A stretch of DNA of 48,172 bases, taken from the NCBI RefSeq assembly GCF_000949295.1, contig NZ_JXYS01000072.1:1-48172 (forward strand), read 5' to 3'. Origin of the DNA: Acidithrix ferrooxidans. GTDB lineage: Bacteria; Actinomycetota; Acidimicrobiia; Acidimicrobiales; Acidimicrobiaceae. Under the pieces are notes generated by a model. The model was not told the DNA's origin and searched no databases. It saw only the letters and a list, made by a program, of their open reading frames with translations. Below, one piece after another: positions 26,928-35,794 of the stretch. Position numbers and translations under genes: made by a program. Positions within the stretch are counted from its first letter, which is position 1; each line of letters opens with the position of its first letter.

Positions 26928-27953
26928 ATGTCAATTTTTCTCGGGTATGTGGCAACCATATTGGTTACCTTGTTTACCTACAATATCTTTACCCTGGGCC
27001 TCAATATCCAATTCGGTTATGCCGGGATCTTGAACTTTACGGTTATTACCTTTATGGCAATGGGTGCCTACTTCTACGCAGTCTTCGTAATGCCCCCAGC
27101 AAATGCTTCAAATCAGGTCTTTTATATCCTTGGTTTACACTGGCCCTGGCCCCTTGCTTCGATTGCGGGAATAGTTGCCTCGGGAATCCTTGGCTATCTA
27201 ATTGGTCTGATAGCGCTAAAGCGACTTCGATCTGACTACCTGGCAATTGTTACCCTGGCAACGGGAACTCTTCTCTATGGGCTATCTGGCGATCAGAATA
27301 AACTCTTTGATGGTTGGGCTGGGCTATTTTCGGTAAATCAACCTTTTCAAAGTGTGGCTAACAACCACCCGAACACCTTCTCTTGGATCTTTGTGGTTAT
27401 CTCTGGAGTGGTGATGCTAATCGTTTGGTGGTTTGCCAATCAGCTCTACTCATCACCGTTGGGACGTTCGATGCGTGCAATCCGTGAGGACCAAGACGTG
27501 GTGGACGCCTTTGGAAAAAATACCTTCAAGGTTCGAATGATGGCGATGGTAATAGGTTCTACCATCGTAGGAATCGGAGGAGTGCTTACGATTCAGTACA
27601 TTGGAGCACTTTCACCTGCTGGATGGACCACTGGGGAGACCTTTGTAGTCTGGGCTGCGCTGTTGGTCGGCGGTCGTGGGAACAATATTGGCGCGATGCT
27701 CGGTTCTTTGTTGGTTGCTGTGATCTTCAACGAGGGAACTAGATATATTCCCCAAGTGGCATCTAGCCCTAACCTGGTTCCTGATCTTCGTAACATAATT
27801 ATTGGCTCGTTGGTTATTTTGAGCATCTGGTTTAGACCTCAAGGTGTACTTCCGGAACGTAAGGCCAAGTTTTTCGAACTTCCCCTGAAGGATAAGTATG
27901 CCCAAACCTTTGGTGGAGTAAGCGCGAATCAAGAGTTAGCGACGGAGGTCTAG
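26928..27953 (+). CDS. livM: HAAT-type ABC transporter permease, LivM-like (cluster 2)
   Basis: A 341-residue permease with LivM landmarks: LGLNIQFGYAGILNF near the N-terminus, LRSDYLAIVTLATGTLL, the EAA-like loop GRSMRAIREDQDVVDAFGKN, and GGRGNNIGAMLGSLL near the C-terminus. The ATG at 26928 has AGGAG upstream. A 146-bp spacer separates it from livH. It ends one base before the livG start codon, so the two are tightly coupled. Confidence 0.93.
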   Translation: MSIFLGYVATILVTLFTYNIFTLGLNIQFGYAGILNFTVITFMAMGAYFYAVFVMPPANASNQVFYILGLHWPWPLASIAGIVASGILGYLIGLIALKRLRSDYLAIVTLATGTLLYGLSGDQNKLFDGWAGLFSVNQPFQSVANNHPNTFSWIFVVISGVVMLIVWWFANQLYSSPLGRSMRAIREDQDVVDAFGKNTFKVRMMAMVIGSTIVGIGGVLTIQYIGALSPAGWTTGETFVVWAALLVGGRGNNIGAMLGSLLVAVIFNEGTRYIPQVASSPNLVPDLRNIIIGSLVILSIWFRPQGVLPERKAKFFELPLKDKYAQTFGGVSANQELATEV

Positions 27954-28739
27954 ATGAGTAATATTTTAGCGATCTCGGATGTCCATGTGGCATTTGGTGG
28001 GCTGAAGGCGATCGATGGATGCACCTTTGAGGTAGAAAAGGGTACAATTACTGCCCTGATTGGTCCGAATGGTGCAGGAAAGTCAACCATGGTTGGCTCA
28101 ATTGCCGGAGCCGTTTCTCTTACTTCTGGTTCGATTACCTTCGACGGGCAAGAGATATCACACCTGCCCACATATAGGCGAGCTCAAGGCGGATTGATAA
28201 GGACCTATCAGATTTCACGGGAGTTCGGAGGGATGACCGTTCTTGAGAATTTGCTTGTTGTCCGGCTCGGACAGAGCGGAGAAAGCCTAATTAATGCGGT
28301 CTTTCGGCCGAAGAAATCTAAGACTGAAACCAATGCACTTGTAGGCGAAGCCAACGAAATCCTAAATACTTTTGGTCTTTACCGACTGCGCAATGAGTAT
28401 GCATCGAATCTTTCGGGTGGCCAAAAGCGACTTCTGGAGCTTTCTCGAGCAGTGATGGCCAAACCAAAGATGCTTCTTTTGGATGAGCCAATGGCAGGCG
28501 TAACGCCCGCTCTTATTGAAATCCTTGGACAACACTTACTGGACCTAAATAAGGGTTCAGGCATGTCAATGTTGCTTGTTGAACACAACCTAGAGGTTGT
28601 AGACAAAATCTGTTCGAGGGTCGTGGTTATGGCGACCGGAAAACGTCTTGCTGAGGGAACTTTGGCTGAGCTGCGTTCGAATCGTGACGTTGTCGAGGCT
28701 TATTTGGGAGGTGAAGTTCATGAGCGTATTGGAAGTTAA
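27954..28739 (+). CDS. livG: HAAT-type ABC transporter ATPase, LivG-like (cluster 2)
   Basis: A 261-residue ATPase with Walker A GPNGAGKST, Q-loop IRTYQISREFGG, signature LSGGQKRLLELSRAVM, Walker B KMLLLDEPMAGVTP and switch LLVEHNLEVV. The start ATG directly abuts the livM stop with GGAGG 6 bp upstream. It overlaps livF by 20 bp. Here the Walker B is the canonical DEP, unlike the cluster 1 paralogue. Confidence 0.94.
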   Translation: MSNILAISDVHVAFGGLKAIDGCTFEVEKGTITALIGPNGAGKSTMVGSIAGAVSLTSGSITFDGQEISHLPTYRRAQGGLIRTYQISREFGGMTVLENLLVVRLGQSGESLINAVFRPKKSKTETNALVGEANEILNTFGLYRLRNEYASNLSGGQKRLLELSRAVMAKPKMLLLDEPMAGVTPALIEILGQHLLDLNKGSGMSMLLVEHNLEVVDKICSRVVVMATGKRLAEGTLAELRSNRDVVEAYLGGEVHERIGS

Positions 28740-29460
28740 AGGACTTAGCGGAGGGTACGGGAAGACCCCAATTATTTGGGAAGTATCCATGGAGGCCAAG
28801 GTCGGCCAGGTGGTTAGTATTGTTGGGCCAAATGGCGCTGGTAAGTCAACCTTCATGAAGTCCCTGTTCGGGATTACAGACGTGACCGGCGGCGAAGTGG
28901 TACTCGATGGCCAGAACGTCAAGGGACTGCCTTCATTTCGGTTGGCTCGCGCGGGTATGGCTTATGTGCCCCAAGTTGACAATATCTTTACGACCATGAC
29001 GATCAAAGAGAACCTGGAGATGGGTGGATACTCCAACCGACGGGGACTGGCTCAGCGAGTAGAGGTTGTGCTTGAGATCTTTCCAGACCTCAAGGCTGCT
29101 CAGAACAGAAAAGGCGGAGAGCTTTCGGGCGGACAGCGAAATATGTTGGGTATGGCCCGAGCGCTCATGGCCGATCCCAAGGTGCTGCTACTCGATGAGC
29201 CCACGGCGGGACTTTCGCCTATCTACGTCGACGTAGTCTGGGATCAGGTCGGCCGCATCGCTAAGACTGGCACCGCAATTGTGGTGATTGAACAAAATGT
29301 TGATCGGGCCATCTCGAACTCGGAATGGGTATACGTCCTTGTGGCTGGGCGAAATCGACTCGACGGCCCTGCAAGTCAGGTGGCAGCACTTGACCTGGGC
29401 GAAATTTTCTTGGGTGCGACAGCAGCAGCCATGGAGTCAGAGAGCGAGGTGATCGCCTAG
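28720..29460 (+). CDS. livF: HAAT-type ABC transporter ATPase, LivF-like (cluster 2)
   Basis: A 246-residue ATPase beginning MSVLEVKGLSGGYGK. Motifs: Walker A GPNGAGKST, signature LSGGQRNMLGMARAL, Walker B KVLLLDEPTAGLSP and VVIEQNVDRA. The frame extends further upstream, but the ATG at 28720 has a clear GGGAGGTGA site and begins right at the family start, overlapping livG by 20 bp. It completes the nucleotide-binding pair of transporter 2. Confidence 0.94.
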   Translation: MSVLEVKGLSGGYGKTPIIWEVSMEAKVGQVVSIVGPNGAGKSTFMKSLFGITDVTGGEVVLDGQNVKGLPSFRLARAGMAYVPQVDNIFTTMTIKENLEMGGYSNRRGLAQRVEVVLEIFPDLKAAQNRKGGELSGGQRNMLGMARALMADPKVLLLDEPTAGLSPIYVDVVWDQVGRIAKTGTAIVVIEQNVDRAISNSEWVYVLVAGRNRLDGPASQVAALDLGEIFLGATAAAMESESEVIA

Positions 29461-29652
29461 CAATAGATGGGGCAGTTTTGGGGGATTCCGTTGCTTATGG
29501 TTTGAGCGATGGACAAAGTTTTAAGGCTACTTGGGGATCGTGTGATTTCATCTCTAATGGAGAGTTTCGATTTCGGTAGCTTCATTTCAGTAGTTTCAAT
29601 GATCTCATCAAATTAACTGATGATCAGTATTTGGATAAAAAAGGGGGTACCC

Positions 29653-30936
29653 GTGAAGGGTATTAAAAAGTGGGTAAAAGCGACGGCAGCACTGGCATCG
29701 CTATCTATGGTGGCAGCGGCTTGTGGGAGCGGCTCTCCATCATCATCATCATCATCGGCTACGACAGCGGCATCAACGGGCCCGCTTACAGTCGGGGAGC
29801 TCCTGCCTATGTCTGGGGCAGAGGCGTTCGTCGGTCAGTGGTTTGATCATGGGATCAAAGCTGGTGTCTATGAGATAAATCACCATGGCGGAGTACTTGG
29901 CCATCAACTTACTACGGCACTTCAAGATACTGCGGGCGACCCAGTAGATGCAGTAACAGCGTGGAAGTCGCTTCAGTTACAACATCCAAATTTTGTAACC
30001 GGGCCGAGCTCTCTATCGATCATGGGCGTTATCAATCAGTTCCAACAACAAAAAGTGGTGGACCTCATGGAAGGTGGTACAACTCAGTTGGACCACATGA
30101 CGCAGTCATATATCTATAGAGTTTTCCCATCTGACTCAGTGCTATTGGCAGCAGAGGCCTATTATGCCCTCAAAGGTTTGAATTGCACAAAGGCATCGCT
30201 AATTTACACCTCCGATGCAAACGCCCAGGCCGAAGTTCCTCCTTTGACTGCAGCCTTCACCGGTAATGGTGGGAAGATCTTGGACAACGAGCAGATTCAG
30301 GCCGGCCAGAGCTCGTATCTCTCTGAGGTATCTCGCGCATTTGCGAATAACCCACAGTGTGTATTTTTCCATGCCGATCCACAGACTGCCGCAACTCTGT
30401 TCGCGAACGTAAAGCAGCTCGGTCACCTGAATGTTCACTTTATTACTGGTGATACCGGTACCTCTATTCAGCTAGCACAAGCTGTCGGCCTAGCCGATGC
30501 CAGCAAGTGGATGACAGGTATGGCTGCGCCAGCAGCGTACGCACCGGCATATAATGAGTTTTTAGCAGCCTATAAGGGGCAATGGAATAGCTCTAAGCCA
30601 CTGCCAGCATCACCAGCTATGTATGATGCGGTTGTTATGGCGGCGTTGGCAATGACAGCTGCACATTCCACTAATCCACATGTTTGGGTGAAGTATATTA
30701 CCAAGATTAGCAACCCGCCAGGCACGCCTGTTTATACATATGCACAGGGTGTGGCACTGCTAAAGCAAGGTAAGAAGATCAACTACCAGGGTGCGAGTGG
30801 TCCTGAGAATTTCAATCAGTATCACAACGTCTTTTCTGGCTTTGACGTTCAGCAATTCAATACGGCCGGTGTGTTGCATACAGTCCAAAGTATTACCTCT
30901 AGCCAAGTGGCAGCTATGTACAACTCCAAGGGTTAA
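29653..30936 (+). CDS. HAAT-type substrate-binding lipoprotein (cluster 2)
   Basis: The 427-residue lipoprotein starts at GTG 29653 (AAGGGGG just upstream); an ATG at 29620 in the same frame would add 11 residues before the signal peptide and is less likely. The signal peptide ends in a lipobox VAAAC, followed by a serine run encoded by repeated TCA codons. The mature part is a Peripla_BP_6 type-I binding fold (LTVGELLPMSGAEAFVGQ, INHHGGVLG, then GDTGTSIQLAQAVG). The ligand is unknown; the CitA-like sensor next door suggests a small carboxylate or amide. A 190-bp gap separates it from livF, so it may have its own promoter. A strong terminator follows. Confidence 0.92.
   Translation: MKGIKKWVKATAALASLSMVAAACGSGSPSSSSSSATTAASTGPLTVGELLPMSGAEAFVGQWFDHGIKAGVYEINHHGGVLGHQLTTALQDTAGDPVDAVTAWKSLQLQHPNFVTGPSSLSIMGVINQFQQQKVVDLMEGGTTQLDHMTQSYIYRVFPSDSVLLAAEAYYALKGLNCTKASLIYTSDANAQAEVPPLTAAFTGNGGKILDNEQIQAGQSSYLSEVSRAFANNPQCVFFHADPQTAATLFANVKQLGHLNVHFITGDTGTSIQLAQAVGLADASKWMTGMAAPAAYAPAYNEFLAAYKGQWNSSKPLPASPAMYDAVVMAALAMTAAHSTNPHVWVKYITKISNPPGTPVYTYAQGVALLKQGKKINYQGASGPENFNQYHNVFSGFDVQQFNTAGVLHTVQSITSSQVAAMYNSKG
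29738..29756 (+). repeat. CAT/TCA trinucleotide repeat in the lipoprotein linker
   Basis: Six tandem CAT units (read in frame as TCA serine codons) encode the flexible serine linker just after the lipid-anchored cysteine. Repeat slippage would change linker length in steps of one residue without breaking the frame. Confidence 0.8.
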
Positions 30937-31006
30937 CCAATGAGTTGTCTTGATTTCCTATAATGCACTTAGCTTTTAGGAATTAGTGTTCTCCCCCGAG
31001 AAGCAG

Positions 31007-31044
31007 CGTCGGCCAAATCCACTTGGATTTGGCCGACGTTTTTT
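31007..31044 (+). terminator. Rho-independent terminator of transporter cluster 2
   Basis: A perfect 14-bp GC-rich stem (31007-31020 with 31025-31038), loop ACTT, followed directly by TTTTTT. It lies 71 bp after the binding-protein stop codon. Textbook intrinsic terminator. Confidence 0.95.
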
Positions 31045-31688
31045 AACAGGATTTTCAGCCAGTAACTCTTATTCCTGACACCACCTGAGCGACAATCCAA
31101 AGGAATGTATAGAAGGGCCCCATTACCCGTATTTGTCTGAAGTGATAGTTCGCTAGAGAGTCTGAGAGAATCAAAGTAGGAGGTTGAGTTCGAGAGGCAT
31201 TGATGTTTTTCTCACCAGCAAGCCAGCAAGCGGTTTAGGATTTCTCGTGAATGCGCTAGAAGGCCACGGCGCCGCGGGGAATTCTGTGGTCGTAGTTATT
31301 TCGAATTTGAACTGGCTGAAGTCATGTGAGCCAATCGAGCTATTTGATATTTGGTGATCGAAGGATCGCTCGGTGATCGACGGGAGGACACCATGGTCAG
31401 CTGATATTTTGCCAGAGTAGCTTGCCAGCGTAGCTTTCCAGGGCGGTCTTGGTTCGAGGGGACCATTTTATAAGTAGTCGCATGGTTGCAATGGTTAAGG
31501 TCGCCTCTTTAGTGGTTGTAACATGGTGAATTGCGCCTTAGACATTTACTGCGTTCCACTGCGAAGAGGTCGCCTTTAGGTGAGATGATTAAGCGGGATG
31601 ATCTAATCTTTGCTAGGTTCATCTCGCTTCAGTTTGCATATTTTGTTCATTGAGCAAATATTCGAGAATCGACACTCAAGTGATTGGG
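31045..31688. other. Gene-free region
   Basis: About 640 bp between the terminator and the end of the GH15 gene. One short TTG-initiated frame (31184-31357, 57 codons) has AGTAGGAGG directly before it, but the spacing is too tight and there is no family resemblance. Repeats of the type AGCTTGCCAG/AGCTTTCCAG occur near 31420-31440. Nothing else seen. Confidence 0.5.
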
Positions 31689-33488
31689 CTAGCTGGAGGT
31701 CCTATGCTTTGCTGGTGAGAGCTCTTGAGTAACGTTGCGGGCCGTATTGATCAATGCGACATGAGTGAGTGCTTGTGGAAAATTGCCCAGCATGGAGAGG
31801 TTATTTGGGTCGTACTCCTCTGAAAATAGACCAAGTTCATTTCCTAGTTGGAGGAGTTTGTCAAAGCGAATCTTTGCCTCTTTAGTCTTGCCCGCTAAAA
31901 CCATATTGTCGACTAGCCAGAAACTGCAAGCTAAAAATACTCCTTCATCTCCGGGTAGGCCATCTTCGCCACTTTCTCCAGTTTCATACCTTTTAACTAC
32001 GTTGTTTATCGATAGCCGTTCATCTATTGCTTGGGCGGTGCGAACCATCTTTGGATCTGCTGCATCTATGAATCCCACCAATGGCAAGAGCAGGAGCGAT
32101 GCGTCTAGATTAGTGGATTCGTAGTCTTGTACGAAGTAGCCGAGTTCTTCATTGTAGCCATTAGCCATGATTGATTTGTGTATGTCATCACGAATTGCTC
32201 TCCACTCTTGGTCTTTGCCAGCCATTCCGTATCGTTCGACAAGTTTTATTGCGCGATCAAATACCACCCATGCCATTACCTTTGAATAGGTGAAATGGCG
32301 CCTTGGCCCTCGTATTTCCCAGATTCCTTCGTCAGGTTTGTCCCAATTTTTAGCGACAAAATCTACGATTACCAACTGAAGATGCCAGGACTCTTCGGAG
32401 TATTTAATTCCAGATCGACGAAATTGATAGAATGCATCCATCAATTCTCCATAGACATCTAGCTGGAATTGGTTAGATGCTGCGTTTCCTATTCGAACTG
32501 GTGCTGAGTCTCGATAGCCCGATAGCCACGGTATCGTGAATTCCGGTATAAGTCGTTCGCCTCCAATTCCATACATAATCTGAAGCTGCGTAGGATCTCC
32601 AGCTGCAGCCCGGAGGAGCCATTCTCGCCACTTTAGAGCCTCGCGTTCGAATCCGTCAATCATTAAGGCATATAGGGTAAAGGTGGCGTCTCTCAGCCAA
32701 CAGTATCTGTAATCCCAATTTCGAATACCGCCAATTTGCTCAGGAAGCGAGGTCGTTGGCGAAGCTACAATTGCCCCCGTAGGCTGGTAGGTCAAGGCCT
32801 TTAGGGTGATGATCGACCTCTCTACAACTTCTTGATATTCTCCAAAGATTGGCTTGCATCCCTTCATATAGTTTTGCCAGAAGGAAAAGGCATGTTCGAA
32901 TGATTCGCGAGCTTCGTGGGGGGCTGGAGGTTTGGTGATTGAATCATGATAGATCGCGCTGAACGTTTGAGTTTCGCCAGGGATAGCTTGGAAATTGGCT
33001 ATAGTCTTAAAGTCTTCACTCTCTAGTGCTACGTTGGACGATATGGCCAGACCTCCAGATCCAGAGACCATAGATAGTCCACCTTCCATGTGTCGCACCC
33101 AAGGAACCGTGGTTCCGTAGTCAAACCGAACTATAAGTTCCATGGTCATGTCTACAACTCCATCTATCCCCTCTACAAGACGGTAGATGCTTGGATGAGA
33201 GTTTCTAGGTGGCATAAAGTCAATGACTTTTACCTTTCCTGATGCCGTTGTGAAGGTTGTTTCTAGAATTAGCGTTCTGGGAAGATAGCGTCGTTCGTAT
33301 TTGATGACTGGCTCCTTAGGGGTAATTCTCCAGAAGCCATTTTCGTCGCTACCTATCAGCCGGGCCAGGCACGCATTTGAGTCAAAGCGAGGCAGGCATA
33401 GCCAATCGATTGAACCTCTCTTTGAGATTAGGGCGACTGTATGTAAATCGCCAATGATGCCATAGTCTTCGATAAGTTCTCTTTCCAT
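31689..33488 (-). CDS. Glycoside hydrolase family 15 protein (glucoamylase/trehalase-like)
   Basis: A 599-residue cytoplasmic GH15 enzyme with no signal peptide. The N-terminal beta-sandwich begins IEDYGIIGDLHTVALIS, followed by GSIDWLCLPRFDS. The (alpha/alpha)6 domain has RNWDYRYCWLRDATFTLYAL and MYGIGGERLIPEFTIPWLSG, and the LPGDEGVFLACSFWLVD segment in the catalytic region near the C-terminus. This architecture matches actinobacterial GH15 proteins, several of which are trehalases (splitting trehalose into glucose) and others glucoamylases; sequence alone does not separate them. The ATG at 33488 opens the frame. It stands alone on its strand. Confidence 0.92.
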   Translation of the reverse strand: MERELIEDYGIIGDLHTVALISKRGSIDWLCLPRFDSNACLARLIGSDENGFWRITPKEPVIKYERRYLPRTLILETTFTTASGKVKVIDFMPPRNSHPSIYRLVEGIDGVVDMTMELIVRFDYGTTVPWVRHMEGGLSMVSGSGGLAISSNVALESEDFKTIANFQAIPGETQTFSAIYHDSITKPPAPHEARESFEHAFSFWQNYMKGCKPIFGEYQEVVERSIITLKALTYQPTGAIVASPTTSLPEQIGGIRNWDYRYCWLRDATFTLYALMIDGFEREALKWREWLLRAAAGDPTQLQIMYGIGGERLIPEFTIPWLSGYRDSAPVRIGNAASNQFQLDVYGELMDAFYQFRRSGIKYSEESWHLQLVIVDFVAKNWDKPDEGIWEIRGPRRHFTYSKVMAWVVFDRAIKLVERYGMAGKDQEWRAIRDDIHKSIMANGYNEELGYFVQDYESTNLDASLLLLPLVGFIDAADPKMVRTAQAIDERLSINNVVKRYETGESGEDGLPGDEGVFLACSFWLVDNMVLAGKTKEAKIRFDKLLQLGNELGLFSEEYDPNNLSMLGNFPQALTHVALINTARNVTQELSPAKHRTSS

Positions 33489-33944
33489 AGAATGACATTA
33501 CTTCAGATTTTGCTTTGTGGGAAGCTACCTCGAGGATTTTTGCCTGTTCTAAATCTTAATCATGACTAATTGCCAAGGTCAAGTAATTGAATTATTTCAG
33601 ATTTGGTTCGCTTTAATTTGATCACCAGTTGCCAGCTTTGTTCGGTGAAAGGCGGAGATTGGTGACTTATGTGACCTCATGTTGTTGCCTTAATAGCATG
33701 TAGGGCGGGGGATCAAAGCAGATATTTTATGAGGTTTAGCTGAATAAATTGTTCTAGCAATACGATGTGAACTTACGGATAACTTTGATTTAATTAATGA
33801 TTTTAAGCACGTGTTCAGTCTGTTTATTTTGAGATTTGGTCAGTGGTTATGATTTCTGGGGGATTTATGTCAAAGGATAAACGCGGAGGTGCGCTAGCCG
33901 TTTATCCTATCTGGGTTGGTGGTATTTAAAAGGAGGGTCTAGTC
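33489..33944. other. Divergent intergenic region, GH15 gene / tgt
   Basis: About 455 bp of AT-rich DNA that must hold promoters for both divergent genes. I see no long inverted repeat, RNA motif or conserved short frame. A strong AAGGAGGG ribosome site for tgt lies at its right end. Confidence 0.5.
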
Positions 33945-35060
33945 GTGGTTGATGATTTGAAAGGTGCCCTCTCGTTTTCGGTGGGCGACACTCATAACGG
34001 GAGTCGACGTGGCACGGTTAAATTGAATCGCGGATCTTTTTCGACACCTATATTTATGCCAGTTGGGACCAGGGGCACCATTAAGGCGGCAATCGCCAAT
34101 GACATAGCCGCAATCGGCTTTGAGGTTATTCTCGGAAATACCTACCATCTGATGTTGCGACCTGGAGTTGAAGTTATCGATGCTTTGGGGGGACTTGGTA
34201 GATTTAGCGGGTGGAAGCGCAGTATGCTCACGGATTCAGGTGGATTTCAAGTGATGTCTCTTGGTGCAACCTTTAGCGATGGCGGTGCGACCTTTCGCTC
34301 TATCTACGATGGATCCATTCATGATGTAACCCCCGAGAAGGCCGTCTGGCTTCAAGAGATGATCGGCGCAGACATAGCAATGGTTCTTGACGTTTGTACC
34401 AATCTTCCAGCTAGCCGTGATGAAATTAAACGTGCTATGGATTTGACTCATTCCTGGGCCCTTCGCGCGCGTTTTGCAAAGCACCGACAAGATCAGGCGC
34501 AATTTGGGATCGTTCAGGGGGGCTCCGAGGTAGACCTAAGATCAGAGAGCGCCAAATTTATCTCTGATGTTGGTTTTGAAGGAATTGCCCTAGGAGGATT
34601 GGCGGTAGGAGAGTCCCGTGACGACATGCTTCGGGCCATCGACGCGGTAGTTCCTCATCTTCCACCAGATAAGCCGCGTTATCTGATGGGCGTGGGCGAT
34701 CCAATTGGGGTCGTTGAAGCGATAGCACGCGGAATAGACATGTTTGACTGTGTGGCTCCGTCTCGAGTCGCACGTCATGGGGTTGCCATGACTTTTTCAG
34801 GGAAGATGCATATGAGGAATCAAAAGTACGTGCGTGATGAATCCCCAATTGAGCCCGGGTGTCCATGTGTAGCTTGTGCGAATTTTCCAAGGGCTTTAAT
34901 TCGACACCTTGTGTCGGTAGGTGAACCTACCGGTGGCAGCCTTCTGACCTTGCATAATCTTACTTTTATGTACCGACTAATAGAGGGTTCGCGAAATGCT
35001 ATTTCTACAAAAACTCTAGGTGAATACATTAAGTCGATCTATGCTGCTTGGGGCAACTAG
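33945..35060 (+). CDS. tgt: tRNA-guanine transglycosylase
   Basis: Tgt exchanges guanine-34 for preQ1 in GUN-anticodon tRNAs on the way to queuosine. The 371-residue protein has the active-site motif SMLTDSGGFQVMSL (catalytic Asp in DSGGF), FGIVQGG, GIALGGLAVGE, the nucleophile motif GIDMFDCVAPSRVARHG, and the zinc site CPCVACANFPRALIRHL (CxCxxC plus His). Length is normal. GTG start with AAGGAGGG. It heads a run of same-strand genes with yajC and secDF, as in many bacteria. No queA or preQ0 synthesis genes are in the window. Confidence 0.97.
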   Translation: MVDDLKGALSFSVGDTHNGSRRGTVKLNRGSFSTPIFMPVGTRGTIKAAIANDIAAIGFEVILGNTYHLMLRPGVEVIDALGGLGRFSGWKRSMLTDSGGFQVMSLGATFSDGGATFRSIYDGSIHDVTPEKAVWLQEMIGADIAMVLDVCTNLPASRDEIKRAMDLTHSWALRARFAKHRQDQAQFGIVQGGSEVDLRSESAKFISDVGFEGIALGGLAVGESRDDMLRAIDAVVPHLPPDKPRYLMGVGDPIGVVEAIARGIDMFDCVAPSRVARHGVAMTFSGKMHMRNQKYVRDESPIEPGCPCVACANFPRALIRHLVSVGEPTGGSLLTLHNLTFMYRLIEGSRNAISTKTLGEYIKSIYAAWGN

Positions 35061-35149
35061 CATAGATCTGGTTGTTTATGCCAAAGTGGATTTATAGCGT
35101 TTATGGCTATTGAAAGTTACGGCATATTTTTTACAAATGGAGTATTTGA

Positions 35150-35614
35150 ATGTTTCTAGGGGCCGCTGCTGCACAAACGGGCGGAAGTTCGTTGACGCTA
35201 CTTCTACCAATCGTCCTTTTCGCTGGAATATACCTTCTTGTGCTGCGGCCACGTGCAGCAAAAGCGAAAGCTGCCCAAGCCAACGCCAGGGTTGTTGAAG
35301 TTGGAGATCGAGTCATGATGACCTCTGGAATTTTGGGTCGAGTTGTTCGGACTACCGAAGAGACCGTGGTCGTTGAAGTTGCTCCTGATATCGAGCTGAG
35401 CTTTGTACGTCGTGCGGTTTCACGAAAGCTTGAAGAGGCAGATCCTCTATATTCGATGGATGAATTCGATTATTACGATGAAGACGAAGATGGCGATGTC
35501 GAAGGTGACGATGCTCAAGATGAATCGACTGGGTCGGCCGACGACTCCACCCACGACGGTCAAATTGGATCTGAGGCTCCTAAAAATGCACTCGACGAAG
35601 ATGGCGATAAGTAG
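35150..35614 (+). CDS. yajC: Preprotein translocase subunit YajC with acidic tail
   Basis: YajC is a single-span membrane protein that associates with SecDF. The 154-residue protein has a short N-terminal segment, one span (LTLLLPIVLFAGIYLLVLRP, residues about 15-34) and the conserved VGDRVMMTSGILGRVV motif. After residue 100 it carries an unusually long, strongly acidic tail (YYDEDEDGDVEGDDAQDE and so on), much longer than in typical YajC (about 100-110 residues). The ATG at 35150 has GGAG upstream. It lies 89 bp after tgt and precedes secD. Confidence 0.92.
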   Translation: MFLGAAAAQTGGSSLTLLLPIVLFAGIYLLVLRPRAAKAKAAQANARVVEVGDRVMMTSGILGRVVRTTEETVVVEVAPDIELSFVRRAVSRKLEEADPLYSMDEFDYYDEDEDGDVEGDDAQDESTGSADDSTHDGQIGSEAPKNALDEDGDK

Positions 35615-35637
35615 TAGTAGCAGTAGCAGTAGCAGAG
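35611..35637 (+). repeat. TAG/CAG trinucleotide repeat at the yajC stop
   Basis: Nine trinucleotides of TAG and CAG type run straight from the yajC stop codon, giving several consecutive in-frame TAG stops. A simple-sequence tract; slippage here would not alter the protein. Confidence 0.8.
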
Positions 35638-35794
35638 TTCTCTGATTGACAAATTGCTGGAAGATGAAGACTAGGTCTTTTGCTTCCAGCTTGGTCATTT
35701 TGGTGGAAATGTTGATTCTCGGTCAGACCTTGTTGTAGATGGTCGATCGTTTGATTTTGAACAGATATTTCGTTCAATTTGAGGTGGGTATTTA

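Noticed and set aside
31184-31357. 57-codon TTG frame preceded by AGTAGGAGG
   Set aside because: The purine run abuts the TTG with no spacer, and the product resembles nothing known to me.
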